NCBI RefSeq assembly: GCF_011058155.1
Contig: NZ_JAALFC010000014.1
Span: 1-64,000 of the forward strand
Length of the DNA stretch: 64,000 nt
Direction of reading: 5' to 3'
Origin: Litoribacterium kuwaitense
GTDB lineage: Bacteria > Bacillota > Bacilli > Bacillales > DSM-28697
The notes under the pieces were generated by a model, which made no database searches, was not told the DNA's origin, and saw only the letters and a program-made list of their open reading frames with translations. Numbering within the stretch: the first letter of the stretch is position 1; each line of letters begins with the position of its first letter. Below are positions 18,901 to 28,443 of this stretch, piece after piece. Both the position numbers and the translations under genes were made by a program.

Positions 18901-19413
18901 TCGATCACCTTAGCAACATCATGTTATATACTGCCTGATAATTTTAAATAAAAGTGATAAAAATATAAGTTTTACAACTTTTAAAAACAAATTTTACCAT
19001 TAGTTTCTCCTGTGAAGTTATTAAGTAGTATAAATTAGCGAGAAATACCCGTCAATATATTTGTGAAAGTAAAAATATTTTCGAAGGGATATATTCTTGC
19101 AAATAAGTTGTTTTCATTTACAAGGCATATGTGTTTATCTGGAGAACATTTTTACGTAATTGCTCATTATTCTATGAAAGAGATATCATGCTCGGAAACT
19201 CCCTCATGACATAAAAAAACACTAGCGCATGTTTTTTTGTATGCTAGTGGTTTTTGTATTTATAAATTGGACATTCAAAGTTCTCGTTGGAAGTTACTAG
19301 TCATTTAAGTCATTTGTGTACCTTTTCTCTGTTGTCCATATTACCCGAAGGATTCAGAGCCACTTCTGTTATTACAGCCTCAGCAGCATCTTTGGCTACT
19401 ACAAGTGCTATCC
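18901..19413. other. Intergenic stretch with terminator and a possible ykoP tail
   Basis: AT-rich upstream region of the ROK gene, then a terminator (19213-19257). On the minus strand an open frame continues after the ykoP stop with about 35 residues (LGIALVVAKDAAEAV and on, stop at 19310-19312). It would join ykoP if one base were added near 19416. Whether this is a real C-terminus is uncertain. Confidence 0.4.
19213..19257. terminator. Bidirectional hairpin terminator
   Basis: CACTAGC (19220-19226) pairs with GCTAGTG (19243-19249), extended by an AT pair, with a T-rich loop. T-runs flank both sides. It probably ends the ykoN-ykoP transcript on the minus strand. Confidence 0.7.
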
Positions 19414-19986
19414 CTAGTCGGCAGTTGTACCGTATTTATCGAACAAATTGGCTTTCGACATAAATAAGTACTTTGGCGAAGGGGCATTTTTCCCAAGCAC
19501 ATAGGGGTTCGTTGTGGAAAGTAAATAAATAGGATACAGAGCTAATTGTTTAAATGATTTATAAATGCGGCTTGTTATTGAATACGACTCAAAACCTAAT
19601 CGTTCGCAGCCTTTATTCAAGAGGGTAATGCCAATAATACCTTTAATTTCATGGGCATTTTTATGCTGTCGTATATAGCTAGCAAGAAGTGGTAATGAAT
19701 CCTGGACTTTTTTATAAAGAATCATTGCTCTTCTTAACTCATTATTCATTCCGCTGAGCTCATGCAACACTTGAGCGTTGTGCAGATGTATCTTAATCAA
19801 CACATCATTTTTTCTAAAAACAGTGCCATCAGTTAAAGTAATATCCTGCCCTTTATAACAAGTCAGCCTGACTCGAAAAATTGACGATTGCATTTTTGTA
19901 TCTTTCAGAAGCTGCAATCGTGTACATGAATAATATAGTGGGTCCATCAATTTCCATAATGTTATCAAATAAACTTTTATTCTCAT
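19414..19986 (-). CDS. ykoP: YkoP-like protein
   Basis: A 190-residue protein starting MRIKVYLITLWKLMDPLYY, with an AGGAGG site before ATG 19986. Sequence style and neighbours (a YkoN-like glycosyltransferase and a YkoQ-like phosphoesterase) match the B. subtilis ykoN-ykoP-ykoQ group as I recall it. Function is unknown; the conserved part includes RMIHLHN-like lipid-enzyme features only loosely, so I give no activity. A frame continuing past the stop suggests that the C-terminus may be longer (see 18901-19413). Confidence 0.65.
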   Translation of the reverse strand: MRIKVYLITLWKLMDPLYYSCTRLQLLKDTKMQSSIFRVRLTCYKGQDITLTDGTVFRKNDVLIKIHLHNAQVLHELSGMNNELRRAMILYKKVQDSLPLLASYIRQHKNAHEIKGIIGITLLNKGCERLGFESYSITSRIYKSFKQLALYPIYLLSTTNPYVLGKNAPSPKYLFMSKANLFDKYGTTAD

Positions 19987-20138
19987 GCTAATCCTCCTAT
20001 AACTTAAACCAATAATGAAGAAGACGTTCTGAAATACAATTTTATTTTGGATTAGTCAATCCAAAAATAATGATGGTAATTATAGGAGGATGTTTTGCCG
20101 ACACCAAATGTGCCCCTTCTAGCTCTACACTTTGCTTG

Positions 20139-21271
20139 TTATCCACTGCCAAAGATGACCCGCTGAATAAAATCAACAGGTCGCTCTTTTGCAAGTGTTT
20201 GATGATACTGAGAAATGGACCGGTCATAACTGTCAATCCATTGACTTTTGCTTTCATAAAAGTCATTGAAGTATTCATCTATAGAACAACATTGTTTTTT
20301 CCATTGGTTAAATTCGTAAATAAGCCCAAGTTTTTTCAGCTGCTGAAGGTTGATAACTTCTTGACCTGGCAAAGCATGATAAATAAAGATAGGCTTCCTT
20401 TTATATAAACTTTCACTAATGGTGACGCCTCCAGGCTTTGTAATAATTCCATCGATTTGATCGTAGAGCTGATTCATTTCGTCTTTGCAGGCGATATACT
20501 GTAATGGAACAACATTAGCCTGATTTAAAGCTTTTAATTTACGATAGAGCTCTTCATTTTTCCGCATAATACGAAAAAGTTACTTAAAGATTGTGCCCTA
20601 ATTTTTGCAATGAAGTCTTCAATAGCACCAACCCCTAAACTGCCACCAGTGATTAATAGCGATAGCGCTTGTTTATTCGCAAATTGACGTTTACTTTGCT
20701 TTTTGAAGCTTGGGTGGATCGGAATTCCGGTATTAACAATTTGCTGCTCTTGTACCTCCTGTTGCATTAAAAACTCCTTCATTTGCTGCGAAGGCGTAAA
20801 ATGGAAATCAATGTGTTTGCCTCCCCATAATTCATGAATAAAATAATCTGTATAAATATTAATAACCGGTGTCTGTACTTCATGATTCTCTTTTAGTCGA
20901 TTCATCAAATAGGAAGGAAGTGCATGGGTACATACGACCAGATCAGGTCTCTGCTCGCGCAACAGTTTTCTCATAAAGGGCAGAAACAATAGCTCATACA
21001 GACGGTACCGCTTAGAAAAACCATCTTTCTGATACACACTTTTGCGATAAATCCAGTTATACGATCGCGGGATGGCTTGTATCCATTTCAAATAGGTCAA
21101 CGAGGTCAATGCTTCCAACTTTCCGTAACTGTAAGAAAGAATATCGATTTTGTTACACCTTACGTCTGGGTGTTTCTCAGCTAGTTCTGCAATGAGAGCA
21201 TCCGCCACTTGATGATGTCCAGAAGGTATTTGTAAAAAAGGAAGAAATAAGATGCTTTTTTGTTGTGTCAT
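20139..21271 (-). pseudogene. ykoN: YkoN-like glycosyltransferase (MGDG-synthase type), one frameshift as read
   Basis: Two overlapping frames (21271-20534 and 20567-20139) make one 377-residue protein if the five-T run at 20557-20561 had six. The N-terminus has the monogalactosyldiacylglycerol-synthase motif LQIPSGHHQVADAL. The second half has the donor-binding part IDGIITKPGGVTISE and IFIYHALPGQEVINL. Such enzymes glycosylate diacylglycerol or related lipids at the membrane. The start at 21271 is chosen for its spacing from GAGGGG. The run of five A on the coding strand could also be a slippage site, but a consensus error is simpler. Confidence 0.8.
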
Positions 21272-21396
21272 CATAAACCCCTCTAATGGTGTAGAAATAA
21301 CGTTAGTATTTGGCAATATCTGCGATGTATTCATTCAATTACCATCATTTTTCAAGTTTTTGTCCTGTATAATTGAATCTTGGAAGGGGGTTTTTT

Positions 21397-22260
21397 ATGT
21401 TTTATATCCTATTTTCAATCATCACGATTCCGCTTTTATATCTGTTTACCAAATCGTATATAAATACGCATGATGTTGTGATAAATAAGATCAATATAAA
21501 TGCAGACGGATCAAATCAACCTGGAACGCTTGTAAACATCCTCCAGCTCTCAGATTTACACCTTGAGAATATCTCAATCACACCTGAGCAGCTTTATCAT
21601 AAGCTGAAAGATCAACCTATCGATTTAATTGCGCTGACCGGCGACTTCCTTGATCGAAAACGGACCATCCCTCAACTGATCCCTTATTTACATGTTCTAA
21701 AACGACTCGACGCCAAATATGGCATGTACGCTGTCCTTGGAAATCATGACTACGTTTTAAAAGATGAAAACTTAAAAAAATTAATCCATACGCTTGAGAG
21801 CAACAATTGCAACGTTTTGCGTAATCAGCACGAAACTATTTCTGTTCATGGGCAACGGTTAAACATTATCGGCGTGGATGACTTCAGCACAAAGCGAAGC
21901 GAATTGGACATCGCTTATAAAGATTTGAAGCCTGCCACAAACCTAGTGCTGACGCACGACCCAAATATTGTGCTTCATATGAAGAATTATCATTTTGACT
22001 ATCTTTTATCCGGTCATTTTCATGGTGGGCAAATCTGTTATCCAAAGGCTTATCACCTTGCAACTATGGGGAAGCTAGCGAAAATGAATATCATTAAAGG
22101 ACTTCATAAACACGATGGAAAGCCTTTTTATATCAACGAAGGCCTTGGCCAAACAGGAATGAATATTCGGTTAGGCAGTCGTCCAGAAATCACCATCCAT
22201 CAATTAGCTATGAAAACAGTGGATCAAACGTTAATGAAGGCAAACGAATATGTTGTATAA
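21397..22260 (+). CDS. ykoQ: Membrane-anchored calcineurin-like metallophosphoesterase (YkoQ-like)
   Basis: The start at 21397 follows GGAAGGGGG and gives an N-terminal membrane segment (FYILFSIITIPLLYLF). All five metallophosphoesterase motifs are present: LQLSDLHL, LTGDFLD, VLGNHDYV, VLTHDPN and LSGHFHGGQI. The length is 287 residues. Relatives include UDP-diacylglucosamine hydrolases and YkoQ. It is divergent from the ykoN homologue, sharing a 125-base promoter region, so a joint role in lipid or envelope modification is plausible. Confidence 0.87.
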   Translation: MFYILFSIITIPLLYLFTKSYINTHDVVINKININADGSNQPGTLVNILQLSDLHLENISITPEQLYHKLKDQPIDLIALTGDFLDRKRTIPQLIPYLHVLKRLDAKYGMYAVLGNHDYVLKDENLKKLIHTLESNNCNVLRNQHETISVHGQRLNIIGVDDFSTKRSELDIAYKDLKPATNLVLTHDPNIVLHMKNYHFDYLLSGHFHGGQICYPKAYHLATMGKLAKMNIIKGLHKHDGKPFYINEGLGQTGMNIRLGSRPEITIHQLAMKTVDQTLMKANEYVV

Positions 22261-22294
22261 AAAGATTCCTTTAAATAGAGGAGTCTCTTTTTTA
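22258..22294 (+). terminator. Probable terminator after ykoQ
   Basis: An imperfect stem (AAGATTCCT against AGGAGTCTCTT, with bulges) is followed by a T-run directly after the ykoQ stop. Confidence 0.55.
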
Positions 22295-22443
22295 ATGCCG
22301 TCGTTAAAGCTCTACTGCGATACTCTTCTGTTAAGGAAATTTAATCAATTAGGAGGGTGCAAGCGAAGGCGCGAATAAAATACTTCGTTCATGAGAGGAC
22401 GAGCAAGGCAACGAGCGACGGATGAATGTGTTTGGCAACAGGC

Positions 22444-22476
22444 TGAAGGCTCCACCATGACGTCGTGGAGCCTTCA
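22444..22476. terminator. Hairpin after the ribose operon
   Basis: A perfect 12-base stem (TGAAGGCTCCAC with GTGGAGCCTTCA, nine-base loop) lies eight bases after the rbsB stop. It lacks a long T-run, so it may act as a weak terminator or a 3' stabiliser. Confidence 0.65.
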
Positions 22477-22484
22477 CAATCCTT

Positions 22485-23420
22485 CTATTCCGTACCTGTG
22501 GCTGACCCTTCTGTGACCAACTTCAAAGGCACAGGCATGCTCGTCTCGACTTCTTCCCCTTGCAATACATCTATACCTGCCTGAACAGCGAGCTTACCGA
22601 TTTCTTCTGGCTGCTGGGCAACGGTTGCAGAAAGGTTTCCTTCCTTGATGCTGTTTAGTGCATCTTCATTTCCATCAAAGCCAACGACGAGGATATCTCG
22701 TCCGGAACTCATAATGGCTTCATAAGCTCCTAGCGCCATCTCGTCGTTATGAGCAAAGACGGCTTTGACCTCAGGATTCCCTTGCAGAATGTTCTCCATT
22801 GTTGTTAATCCTTCAGAACGGTCAAAGTTGGCAGTTTGTTTGGCGACGACATCGAGCTGCTCATCAGCGATATTGTGAAAGCCGGCACCTCGTTCACGTG
22901 TCGCCGATGCACCGGGGACACCTTCCAACTCAGCAACTTTAGCTCCCTCTCCAAGCTGTTCAACAATATAGTTTGCGGCCATTTCTCCACCTTTTTCATT
23001 ATCAGAGCTTACCAATGTTGCCACCTCACCTTTTTCCGCCGATCGGTCGAGGGTAATCACTGGGATACCGAGACTATTGGCGGACTGAACCGCAGTCGAG
23101 ATCGCTGAAGAATCGGTCGGGTTGATCAGAAGCGCATCGACACCTTGTTGAATTAAATCTTCCACATCATTAATTTGTTTAGCAGCATCATTTTGCGCAT
23201 CGACAACGACGACTTCCATTCCTTGTGCAGCTGCTTCCTTTTCCACGCCATCCCTTAATGACACGAAAAATGGGTTATTTAACGTTGAAACCGACAAGCC
23301 AAACTTGATGTCTCCTGAATCATGATCCACGCTCGATTTCGCCCACTCTGGTGGCTGTAACGAGCAAGCGCCAAGGAATACGAGAAACAAGCTCATGAAT
23401 GGTACGAATATTTTTCTCAT
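22485..23420 (-). CDS. rbsB: Ribose ABC transporter binding lipoprotein
   Basis: Periplasmic-binding-type sugar receptor, lipid anchored (lipobox VFLGAC). The body begins IKFGLSVSTLNNPFFVSLRDG and contains VVVDAQNDAAKQINDVEDLI, TLDRSAEKGEV and AVFAHNDEMALGAYEA, typical of RbsB. Three ATGs follow AGGAGG directly; the third, at 23420, has proper spacing and gives MRKIFVPF. The length is 311 residues. It is the last gene of the operon, as in B. subtilis. Confidence 0.95.
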   Translation of the reverse strand: MRKIFVPFMSLFLVFLGACSLQPPEWAKSSVDHDSGDIKFGLSVSTLNNPFFVSLRDGVEKEAAAQGMEVVVVDAQNDAAKQINDVEDLIQQGVDALLINPTDSSAISTAVQSANSLGIPVITLDRSAEKGEVATLVSSDNEKGGEMAANYIVEQLGEGAKVAELEGVPGASATRERGAGFHNIADEQLDVVAKQTANFDRSEGLTTMENILQGNPEVKAVFAHNDEMALGAYEAIMSSGRDILVVGFDGNEDALNSIKEGNLSATVAQQPEEIGKLAVQAGIDVLQGEEVETSMPVPLKLVTEGSATGTE

Positions 23421-23430
23421 CATCATCCTC

Positions 23431-24387
23431 CTATGCTGCTTTCTTTCGATCAATTAGAACGGCGACTAGAATGACAGCGCCCTTGACGACCATTTGGAAA
23501 AAGGATGACACGCCAAGTAAGTTCAAGCCATTGTTCAGCGTTCCGATAATTAAAGCACCAATCAGTGTACCGACAATTAAGCCACGTCCACCCGACAAGC
23601 TTGTGCCACCAAGCACAACCGCCGCAATTGCATCAAGCTCATAAGATGTTCCTGCTGTAGGCTGGGCAGAATTCAAACGAGAGGTCAAAATGGCCCCTGC
23701 TAGAGCTGAAAGTAGACCAGCAAGTGAGTACACCAGCACTTTAATCCGTGACACTTTTATCCCAGAAATGAGGGCTGCCTTTTCATTTCCCCCGATCGCA
23801 TACGTTTTACGTCCAAATGGGGTTTTGTGCAAAATGACCCAAAGAACAGCAAAAGCAAGGATCATTGTCATTGCTGGGACGGGGATGCCTAGAAAATAAC
23901 CTCTGCCGAATAGTTGAAAGGCGTAGCTGTCTCCTAACCCGGTAATTGGGTTTCCATCGGTATAATACAGGGTCAATCCTCGGTACATCGTCATCGTTGC
24001 AAGTGTAACGATAAAAGGCGCCATCTTTCCTTTTGTAATAAACAGTCCATTGATCGCCCCTAATATGGCCCCAATCAAACACCCGATGAGAATCGCTAAG
24101 ATCGGGTCAATTCCTGAAGTCATCATCCCTGCCATTAACGCGCTCGATAAGGCAAGTGTGGAGCCAACAGATAGATCAATTCCGCCGGTGAGAATCACAA
24201 ATGTCATCCCATAAGCAATGAGGGCATTGATGGCGACTTGCCGTAAAAGATTTAATAAGTTCAAGGGCTCAAGGAAACTGGGGTTAATGACAGATACCGT
24301 CGTAATGAGAACGAGCAATCCGACGAGTGGTCCTAGCTTCTGTAACAAACTTCCTACATGGTTCGTGCTTTTCGTTGCATTAATCAT
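23431..24387 (-). CDS. rbsC: Ribose ABC transporter permease
   Basis: 318 residues with eight to ten membrane segments. RbsC hallmarks include YGMTFVILTGGIDLSVGS, GTSLSGGRGLIVGTLIGAL and LNNGLNLLGVSSFFQ. The ATG at 24387 follows AGGAGG and is four bases after the rbsA stop. Confidence 0.95.
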   Translation of the reverse strand: MINATKSTNHVGSLLQKLGPLVGLLVLITTVSVINPSFLEPLNLLNLLRQVAINALIAYGMTFVILTGGIDLSVGSTLALSSALMAGMMTSGIDPILAILIGCLIGAILGAINGLFITKGKMAPFIVTLATMTMYRGLTLYYTDGNPITGLGDSYAFQLFGRGYFLGIPVPAMTMILAFAVLWVILHKTPFGRKTYAIGGNEKAALISGIKVSRIKVLVYSLAGLLSALAGAILTSRLNSAQPTAGTSYELDAIAAVVLGGTSLSGGRGLIVGTLIGALIIGTLNNGLNLLGVSSFFQMVVKGAVILVAVLIDRKKAA

Positions 24388-24391
24388 TCAC

Positions 24392-25870
24392 TTAACCTCC
24401 TGTTGCCAATGTCATTATTTTTTCTTGTGTCGCTTCTTCCTTTGACAGTTCTCCTGCAATCGTCCCTTCATGAACAACGATGATTCGGTCACTCATGCCT
24501 AAGATTTCCGGAAGCTCTGAAGACACCATAATGATCGCGACCCCACGTTCCGTCAATTCATTCATCAATTGATATATTTCGCGCTTCGCTCCGACATCGA
24601 CACCTCGGGTCGGTTCGTCAAGAATAAGTACTTTCGGACCGATGCCGATCCATTTAGCAATGACGACCTTTTGCTGATTTCCCCCCGATAGATTTTTTGC
24701 TTCTGTGGACGCTGATTCTGTTTTAATCGTCAGTCGTTTTATGAGCAGATCAACGAATTCCTGCTCATCTTTTTCTTTGATGAACGTCTGTTTCGTAAAA
24801 CTGTGCAAGCTCGGCAGCGCAATATTATCTTTAATTGAAAAATCGAGTACGAGCCCTTCATCTTTTCGATCCTCCGTAATAAAGCCTAGCCCCATTTGCA
24901 CAGCCTGGCTTGGGTTTTTCATCGTCACTTTTGTGCCGTTGACGAGAATGTCGCCCTCATACTTCCCGTCAAGACCAAAAATCGTGCGCATGATTTCCGT
25001 CCGACCAGCGCCCATCAGCCCTGATACACCAACCATTTCTCCTGAACGAACGCTAAAGCTTACATTCTCGAAGACGCCTTTACGAGACAGGTTCTTGACC
25101 TCAAGCATCGTGTCGCCCAATGAAGTCTCGCGTGCAGGAAAGCGATCGGTAAGCTCTCTTCCAACCATTTTTTGAACGACGTCATTAAAGCTCGTCTTAG
25201 CAATTGGTGTTGTATCTACCGTGCGACCATCTCGCATCACGGTAATCGTGTCGCAAATTGTAAAGATTTCTTCCATACGGTGGGAAATATAGACGATGGA
25301 TACGCAAGACTTTTTCAAAGAACGGATCACTTCAAATAGCGTAGCGATTTCCCTATCTGTTAACGCCGCTGTCGGCTCGTCCATAATAATGACCTTTGCC
25401 TCTGTCATTAACGCTTTGGCGATTTCGATCATTTGCTGCTCTCCGACTGAACATTGTCCAGCCTCTTTATTTAAAGGAATGGAAATGGACAGTTTTTCAA
25501 ATTGCTCAGCGGCAATCCTTTTCATTTTCTTCGTATGAATGAGACCAAAATGTGTAACCGGTTCCTTATTAATGAATAGGTTCTCCAATACGGTCAATTC
25601 CGGCCAAACATTTAATTCTTGATGGATAAAAGCTACACCGAAATCTTCGGCATGCTTCGGGTCGGTAAATGTTGTTTCTTTGCCATCAATCTGAATCGTC
25701 CCTTGGTCTTTTTTATGAAGCCCTGTAAGAATATTCATTAACGTCGATTTACCGGCCCCATTCTCACCCATCAAGGCATGGACTTCTCCATCTTTAATGT
25801 GAATGTCGACACCTTCCAGCACTTTATTTTTCCCAAAGGCTTTATGAATGTTTTCCATCCGGATTTGCAT
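24392..25870 (-). CDS. rbsA: Ribose ABC transporter ATPase, double cassette
   Basis: 492 residues with two nucleotide-binding halves. The first has GENGAGKST, CSVGEQQMIEIAKAL and VIIMDEPTAALTD. The second has the degenerate GLMGAGRTE, with LSGGNQQKVVIAKW and LILDEPTRGVDVGAK. This asymmetry is normal for RbsA/XylG-type proteins. The site AAGGGGTGAG precedes ATG 25870. Confidence 0.95.
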   Translation of the reverse strand: MQIRMENIHKAFGKNKVLEGVDIHIKDGEVHALMGENGAGKSTLMNILTGLHKKDQGTIQIDGKETTFTDPKHAEDFGVAFIHQELNVWPELTVLENLFINKEPVTHFGLIHTKKMKRIAAEQFEKLSISIPLNKEAGQCSVGEQQMIEIAKALMTEAKVIIMDEPTAALTDREIATLFEVIRSLKKSCVSIVYISHRMEEIFTICDTITVMRDGRTVDTTPIAKTSFNDVVQKMVGRELTDRFPARETSLGDTMLEVKNLSRKGVFENVSFSVRSGEMVGVSGLMGAGRTEIMRTIFGLDGKYEGDILVNGTKVTMKNPSQAVQMGLGFITEDRKDEGLVLDFSIKDNIALPSLHSFTKQTFIKEKDEQEFVDLLIKRLTIKTESASTEAKNLSGGNQQKVVIAKWIGIGPKVLILDEPTRGVDVGAKREIYQLMNELTERGVAIIMVSSELPEILGMSDRIIVVHEGTIAGELSKEEATQEKIMTLATGG

Positions 25871-25884
25871 TTATCTCACCCCTT

Positions 25885-26271
25885 TTAAAAAGTGACGCCA
25901 GCGTGAAGAATACAATTCGCATACGGTGTGACCTCGCCTGTACGTATCACCGCTTTCGCGTGCTTCAGTTGTGCTTTTAATGCTTCATGTGAGACGTACT
26001 CTAAGTCACCAAAAAGCTGTCTAAGCCCTTGATGCATCATGATGTTCACCTCAACCTCTGTTGCGGCGGTGACCCTTTCAACGACCAACTCTTCTTTAAG
26101 CAGGCTAACGACATCGAGAAACGATGGTACACCCTTGCGTAATGACAAATCGATCTTTTGCACTTGGGCTGGAATGGGCAGTCCAGCATCGGCAACAACA
26201 ATTGAATCGGTATGCCCTATATCTGCAAGGACTTTTGCAATATGACTATTTAATAGACCATGTCGTTTCAT
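25885..26271 (-). CDS. rbsD: D-ribose pyranase
   Basis: Interconverts pyran and furan forms of ribose so that the kinase can use it. The 128-residue product starts MKRHGLLNSHIAKVLADIGHTD and contains IVVADAGLPIP with the conserved His/Asp pair and TGEVTPYANCIL at the end. It overlaps the end of rbsK by four bases. Confidence 0.95.
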   Translation of the reverse strand: MKRHGLLNSHIAKVLADIGHTDSIVVADAGLPIPAQVQKIDLSLRKGVPSFLDVVSLLKEELVVERVTAATEVEVNIMMHQGLRQLFGDLEYVSHEALKAQLKHAKAVIRTGEVTPYANCILHAGVTF

Positions 26272-27158
26272 TCTGCTAGCCTCTTTTCCACTTCGGCTCT
26301 TGTCGGCATCCCGCCTTGAGCACCAAATCCAGTGACTGATATGGAAGCAGCACGATTAGCAAAACGAAGACTCTCTTTAATGTCTTTTCCTTCAGAAATC
26401 GCTGTCCCAAAAGCGGCATTGAATGTATCGCCCGCTCCGGTTGTGTCAACGACATTTGTGGAGTATGTTGGCACAACAATCTCCTCATGCCCATCATTAA
26501 ATCTAACACCTGATGCTCCTTCTGTAATAAACAGTTTATTCGCGTACTTTTCTAACACCTTTGATTTTGGCAGTCCACCAAACAGTATGCTTGCCTCGTG
26601 TTCATTCGGTGTTAAATAAGCTGCCTGCTCAACAACCGTATGTGGAATTTCTCTAGCAGGGGCTGGGTTTAATAGCAACGGCACGCCAATCGTAGTGCAG
26701 AGTCGAGACGTTTCTATGATTGTTTCTTCCGGCACTTCTTGCTGCATCATAACGAGGTCGCATTCCTGCAACAGTGGCAGTGATGCTTTCACATAATCAG
26801 TAGTAACCTCATCATTAGCCCCTTTAACGACGACAATACTATTGTCACCTTCCGCCAAAATAATATATGCGATGCCACTTTTTTTGTGTGTAACGGGTTC
26901 CACATATTCTGTATGGACGCCTTCTGTTTGCAGATTACGAACGATCTCTTCACCGTAAGCATCAGCACCGACGCGTCCAATCATATAAACGTCAGCCCCT
27001 AGTCTTGAGGCTGCGACAGCTTGGTTGGCTCCTTTACCGCCTGGCACTGTCTCGAAGGATTCTCCGAGAACAGTCTCTCCAATGTGCGGATGTCTTGCTG
27101 CTGTGACAACTAAATCCATTGAAGCACTGCCAATGACAGCTATTTTTGGTTTTTTCAT
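26268..27158 (-). CDS. rbsK: Ribokinase
   Basis: Phosphorylates ribose to ribose 5-phosphate. PfkB-family motifs are VPGGKGANQAVAASRLGAD near residue 40 and VVDTTGAGDTFNAAF carrying the catalytic Asp near residue 250. The start at 27158 gives MKKPKIAVIGSASMD and 296 residues; an upstream in-frame ATG at 27221 would overlap rbsR and has no merit. It begins five bases after the rbsR stop. Confidence 0.95.
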   Translation of the reverse strand: MKKPKIAVIGSASMDLVVTAARHPHIGETVLGESFETVPGGKGANQAVAASRLGADVYMIGRVGADAYGEEIVRNLQTEGVHTEYVEPVTHKKSGIAYIILAEGDNSIVVVKGANDEVTTDYVKASLPLLQECDLVMMQQEVPEETIIETSRLCTTIGVPLLLNPAPAREIPHTVVEQAAYLTPNEHEASILFGGLPKSKVLEKYANKLFITEGASGVRFNDGHEEIVVPTYSTNVVDTTGAGDTFNAAFGTAISEGKDIKESLRFANRAASISVTGFGAQGGMPTRAEVEKRLAE

Positions 27159-27163
27159 GACCT

Positions 27164-28141
27164 TCACTTCTTTCGCGTTGTATTTCTTTCGACGAGCTCC
27201 ACTGGCATTTGTATCTTGCATTCAATGTGTTGCTCTTTTTTAATCAACTTTATTAGTAATTGAGCTGCTTGCCGCCCCATGTCATATGCCGGCTGTCTAA
27301 TTGTAGACAGCGTCGGGTAAGACAAACCGCTTTGTGGTATATCATCATAACCGATAATTTGCACATCCTCTGGAATCTGCTTACCGATTTTCAAGGCTTC
27401 ATGTATGATGGCAATGCCAACGATATCATTGCTGGCGATGACGCCATCTGTATCGGGAAATTGTTCAAATAATTCTTTTGCCCACCCTAATGCCTCTTCA
27501 AAAGAATAAGACGTCGTCGATAAGACAGAAAAGTCAATGTCAGCATGACTTAATTCCTCTATCGCTCCTTGAAAACGATCCTGTGCAGGCCTCACATGCG
27601 CGGGACCTTTCATCAGGGTGATTCTTTTGGCGCCCTTCTCGATCAGCGTTCTCGCCGCTAACCGACCACCTTCCCTCCCATCCGAGTAGACGGCCGGATA
27701 ATCTTCCGATATACGGTCCAACAAAACGAGCGGAAGCTTTAATTCATTATAGATTTGATCGTCAAGGTGATTTGTTGCTGATATGATGCCCGTGACATTA
27801 TTTTGGACAAATGTTTGGATATATTCCATTTCCTTTTCAACATTTTCGTCACTGTTTCCGAGTAAAAGCCGAAAACCAGCACGACTAAGCTCATCCTCCA
27901 CACCTCTGGCAAGTTGCGGAAAAAAAGGGTTCGTAATATCAGGTAAAAGCAATCCGATCAGCCGTGATTTCCTTTTATAAAGCGATCGTGCGACTTCGTT
28001 CGGGCTGTAATTTAATTTCTCAATAGCAGCCATCACTTTTTTTCTCGTATCGACGCCAACATATCCGTTGTCATTTAACGCACGTGACACAGTAGCCACA
28101 GAAACGCCTGCTTCACGCGCGACATCTTTAATCGTCACCAT
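27164..28141 (-). CDS. rbsR: Ribose operon repressor, LacI family
   Basis: The N-terminal LacI helix-turn-helix (VTIKDVAREAGVSVATVSRA, then LNYSPNEVARSL) is followed by a periplasmic-binding-like effector domain. I choose ATG 28141, eight bases after AGGAG. It heads the rbsRKDACB operon, and the palindrome TGTAACCGGTTACA lies 21 bases before it, so autorepression relieved by ribose or its phosphate is expected. Confidence 0.93.
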   Translation of the reverse strand: MVTIKDVAREAGVSVATVSRALNDNGYVGVDTRKKVMAAIEKLNYSPNEVARSLYKRKSRLIGLLLPDITNPFFPQLARGVEDELSRAGFRLLLGNSDENVEKEMEYIQTFVQNNVTGIISATNHLDDQIYNELKLPLVLLDRISEDYPAVYSDGREGGRLAARTLIEKGAKRITLMKGPAHVRPAQDRFQGAIEELSHADIDFSVLSTTSYSFEEALGWAKELFEQFPDTDGVIASNDIVGIAIIHEALKIGKQIPEDVQIIGYDDIPQSGLSYPTLSTIRQPAYDMGRQAAQLLIKLIKKEQHIECKIQMPVELVERNTTRKK

Positions 28142-28161
28142 TACTTTCACTCCTACTGCTG

Positions 28162-28175
28162 TGTAACCGGTTACA
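28162..28175. promoter_or_regulatory. RbsR operator / perfect cre before rbsR
   Basis: TGTAACCGGTTACA is a perfect palindrome and also matches every defined base of the cre consensus TGWAANCGNTNWCA. It lies just after a candidate promoter (TTGCAA, 18-base spacer, TACATT on the minus strand). RbsR and CcpA, both LacI-family proteins, could compete here. Confidence 0.75.
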
Positions 28176-28443
28176 GAAAATGTACCATATGATTGCTATC
28201 GTTTGCAAGTATTATTCAATAGATCATTGTTTTCTTTTTTTGGAAGAGAACGTAGTCAAATGGCAAAAGGCGCTTGATCACACGCCTTTCATCATCATTA
28301 TGATCAAAAAAGCACAACAAAAGATCTTCCGAAAATGCCGTTCGAAAAGACCCTTTGTATGCTTTAAGTTTTCTTATCTACATATTATACCTAGCGCTCA
28401 AAAAGTGGCGTACTGTTAACAGATATGATTCCTTCGGTTTATA
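28176..28443. other. Intergenic stretch between rbsR and the DegT-type gene
   Basis: Holds the ribose promoter at its left end. Nothing else convincing: no strong hairpin and no small gene with a ribosome-binding site. Confidence 0.5.
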
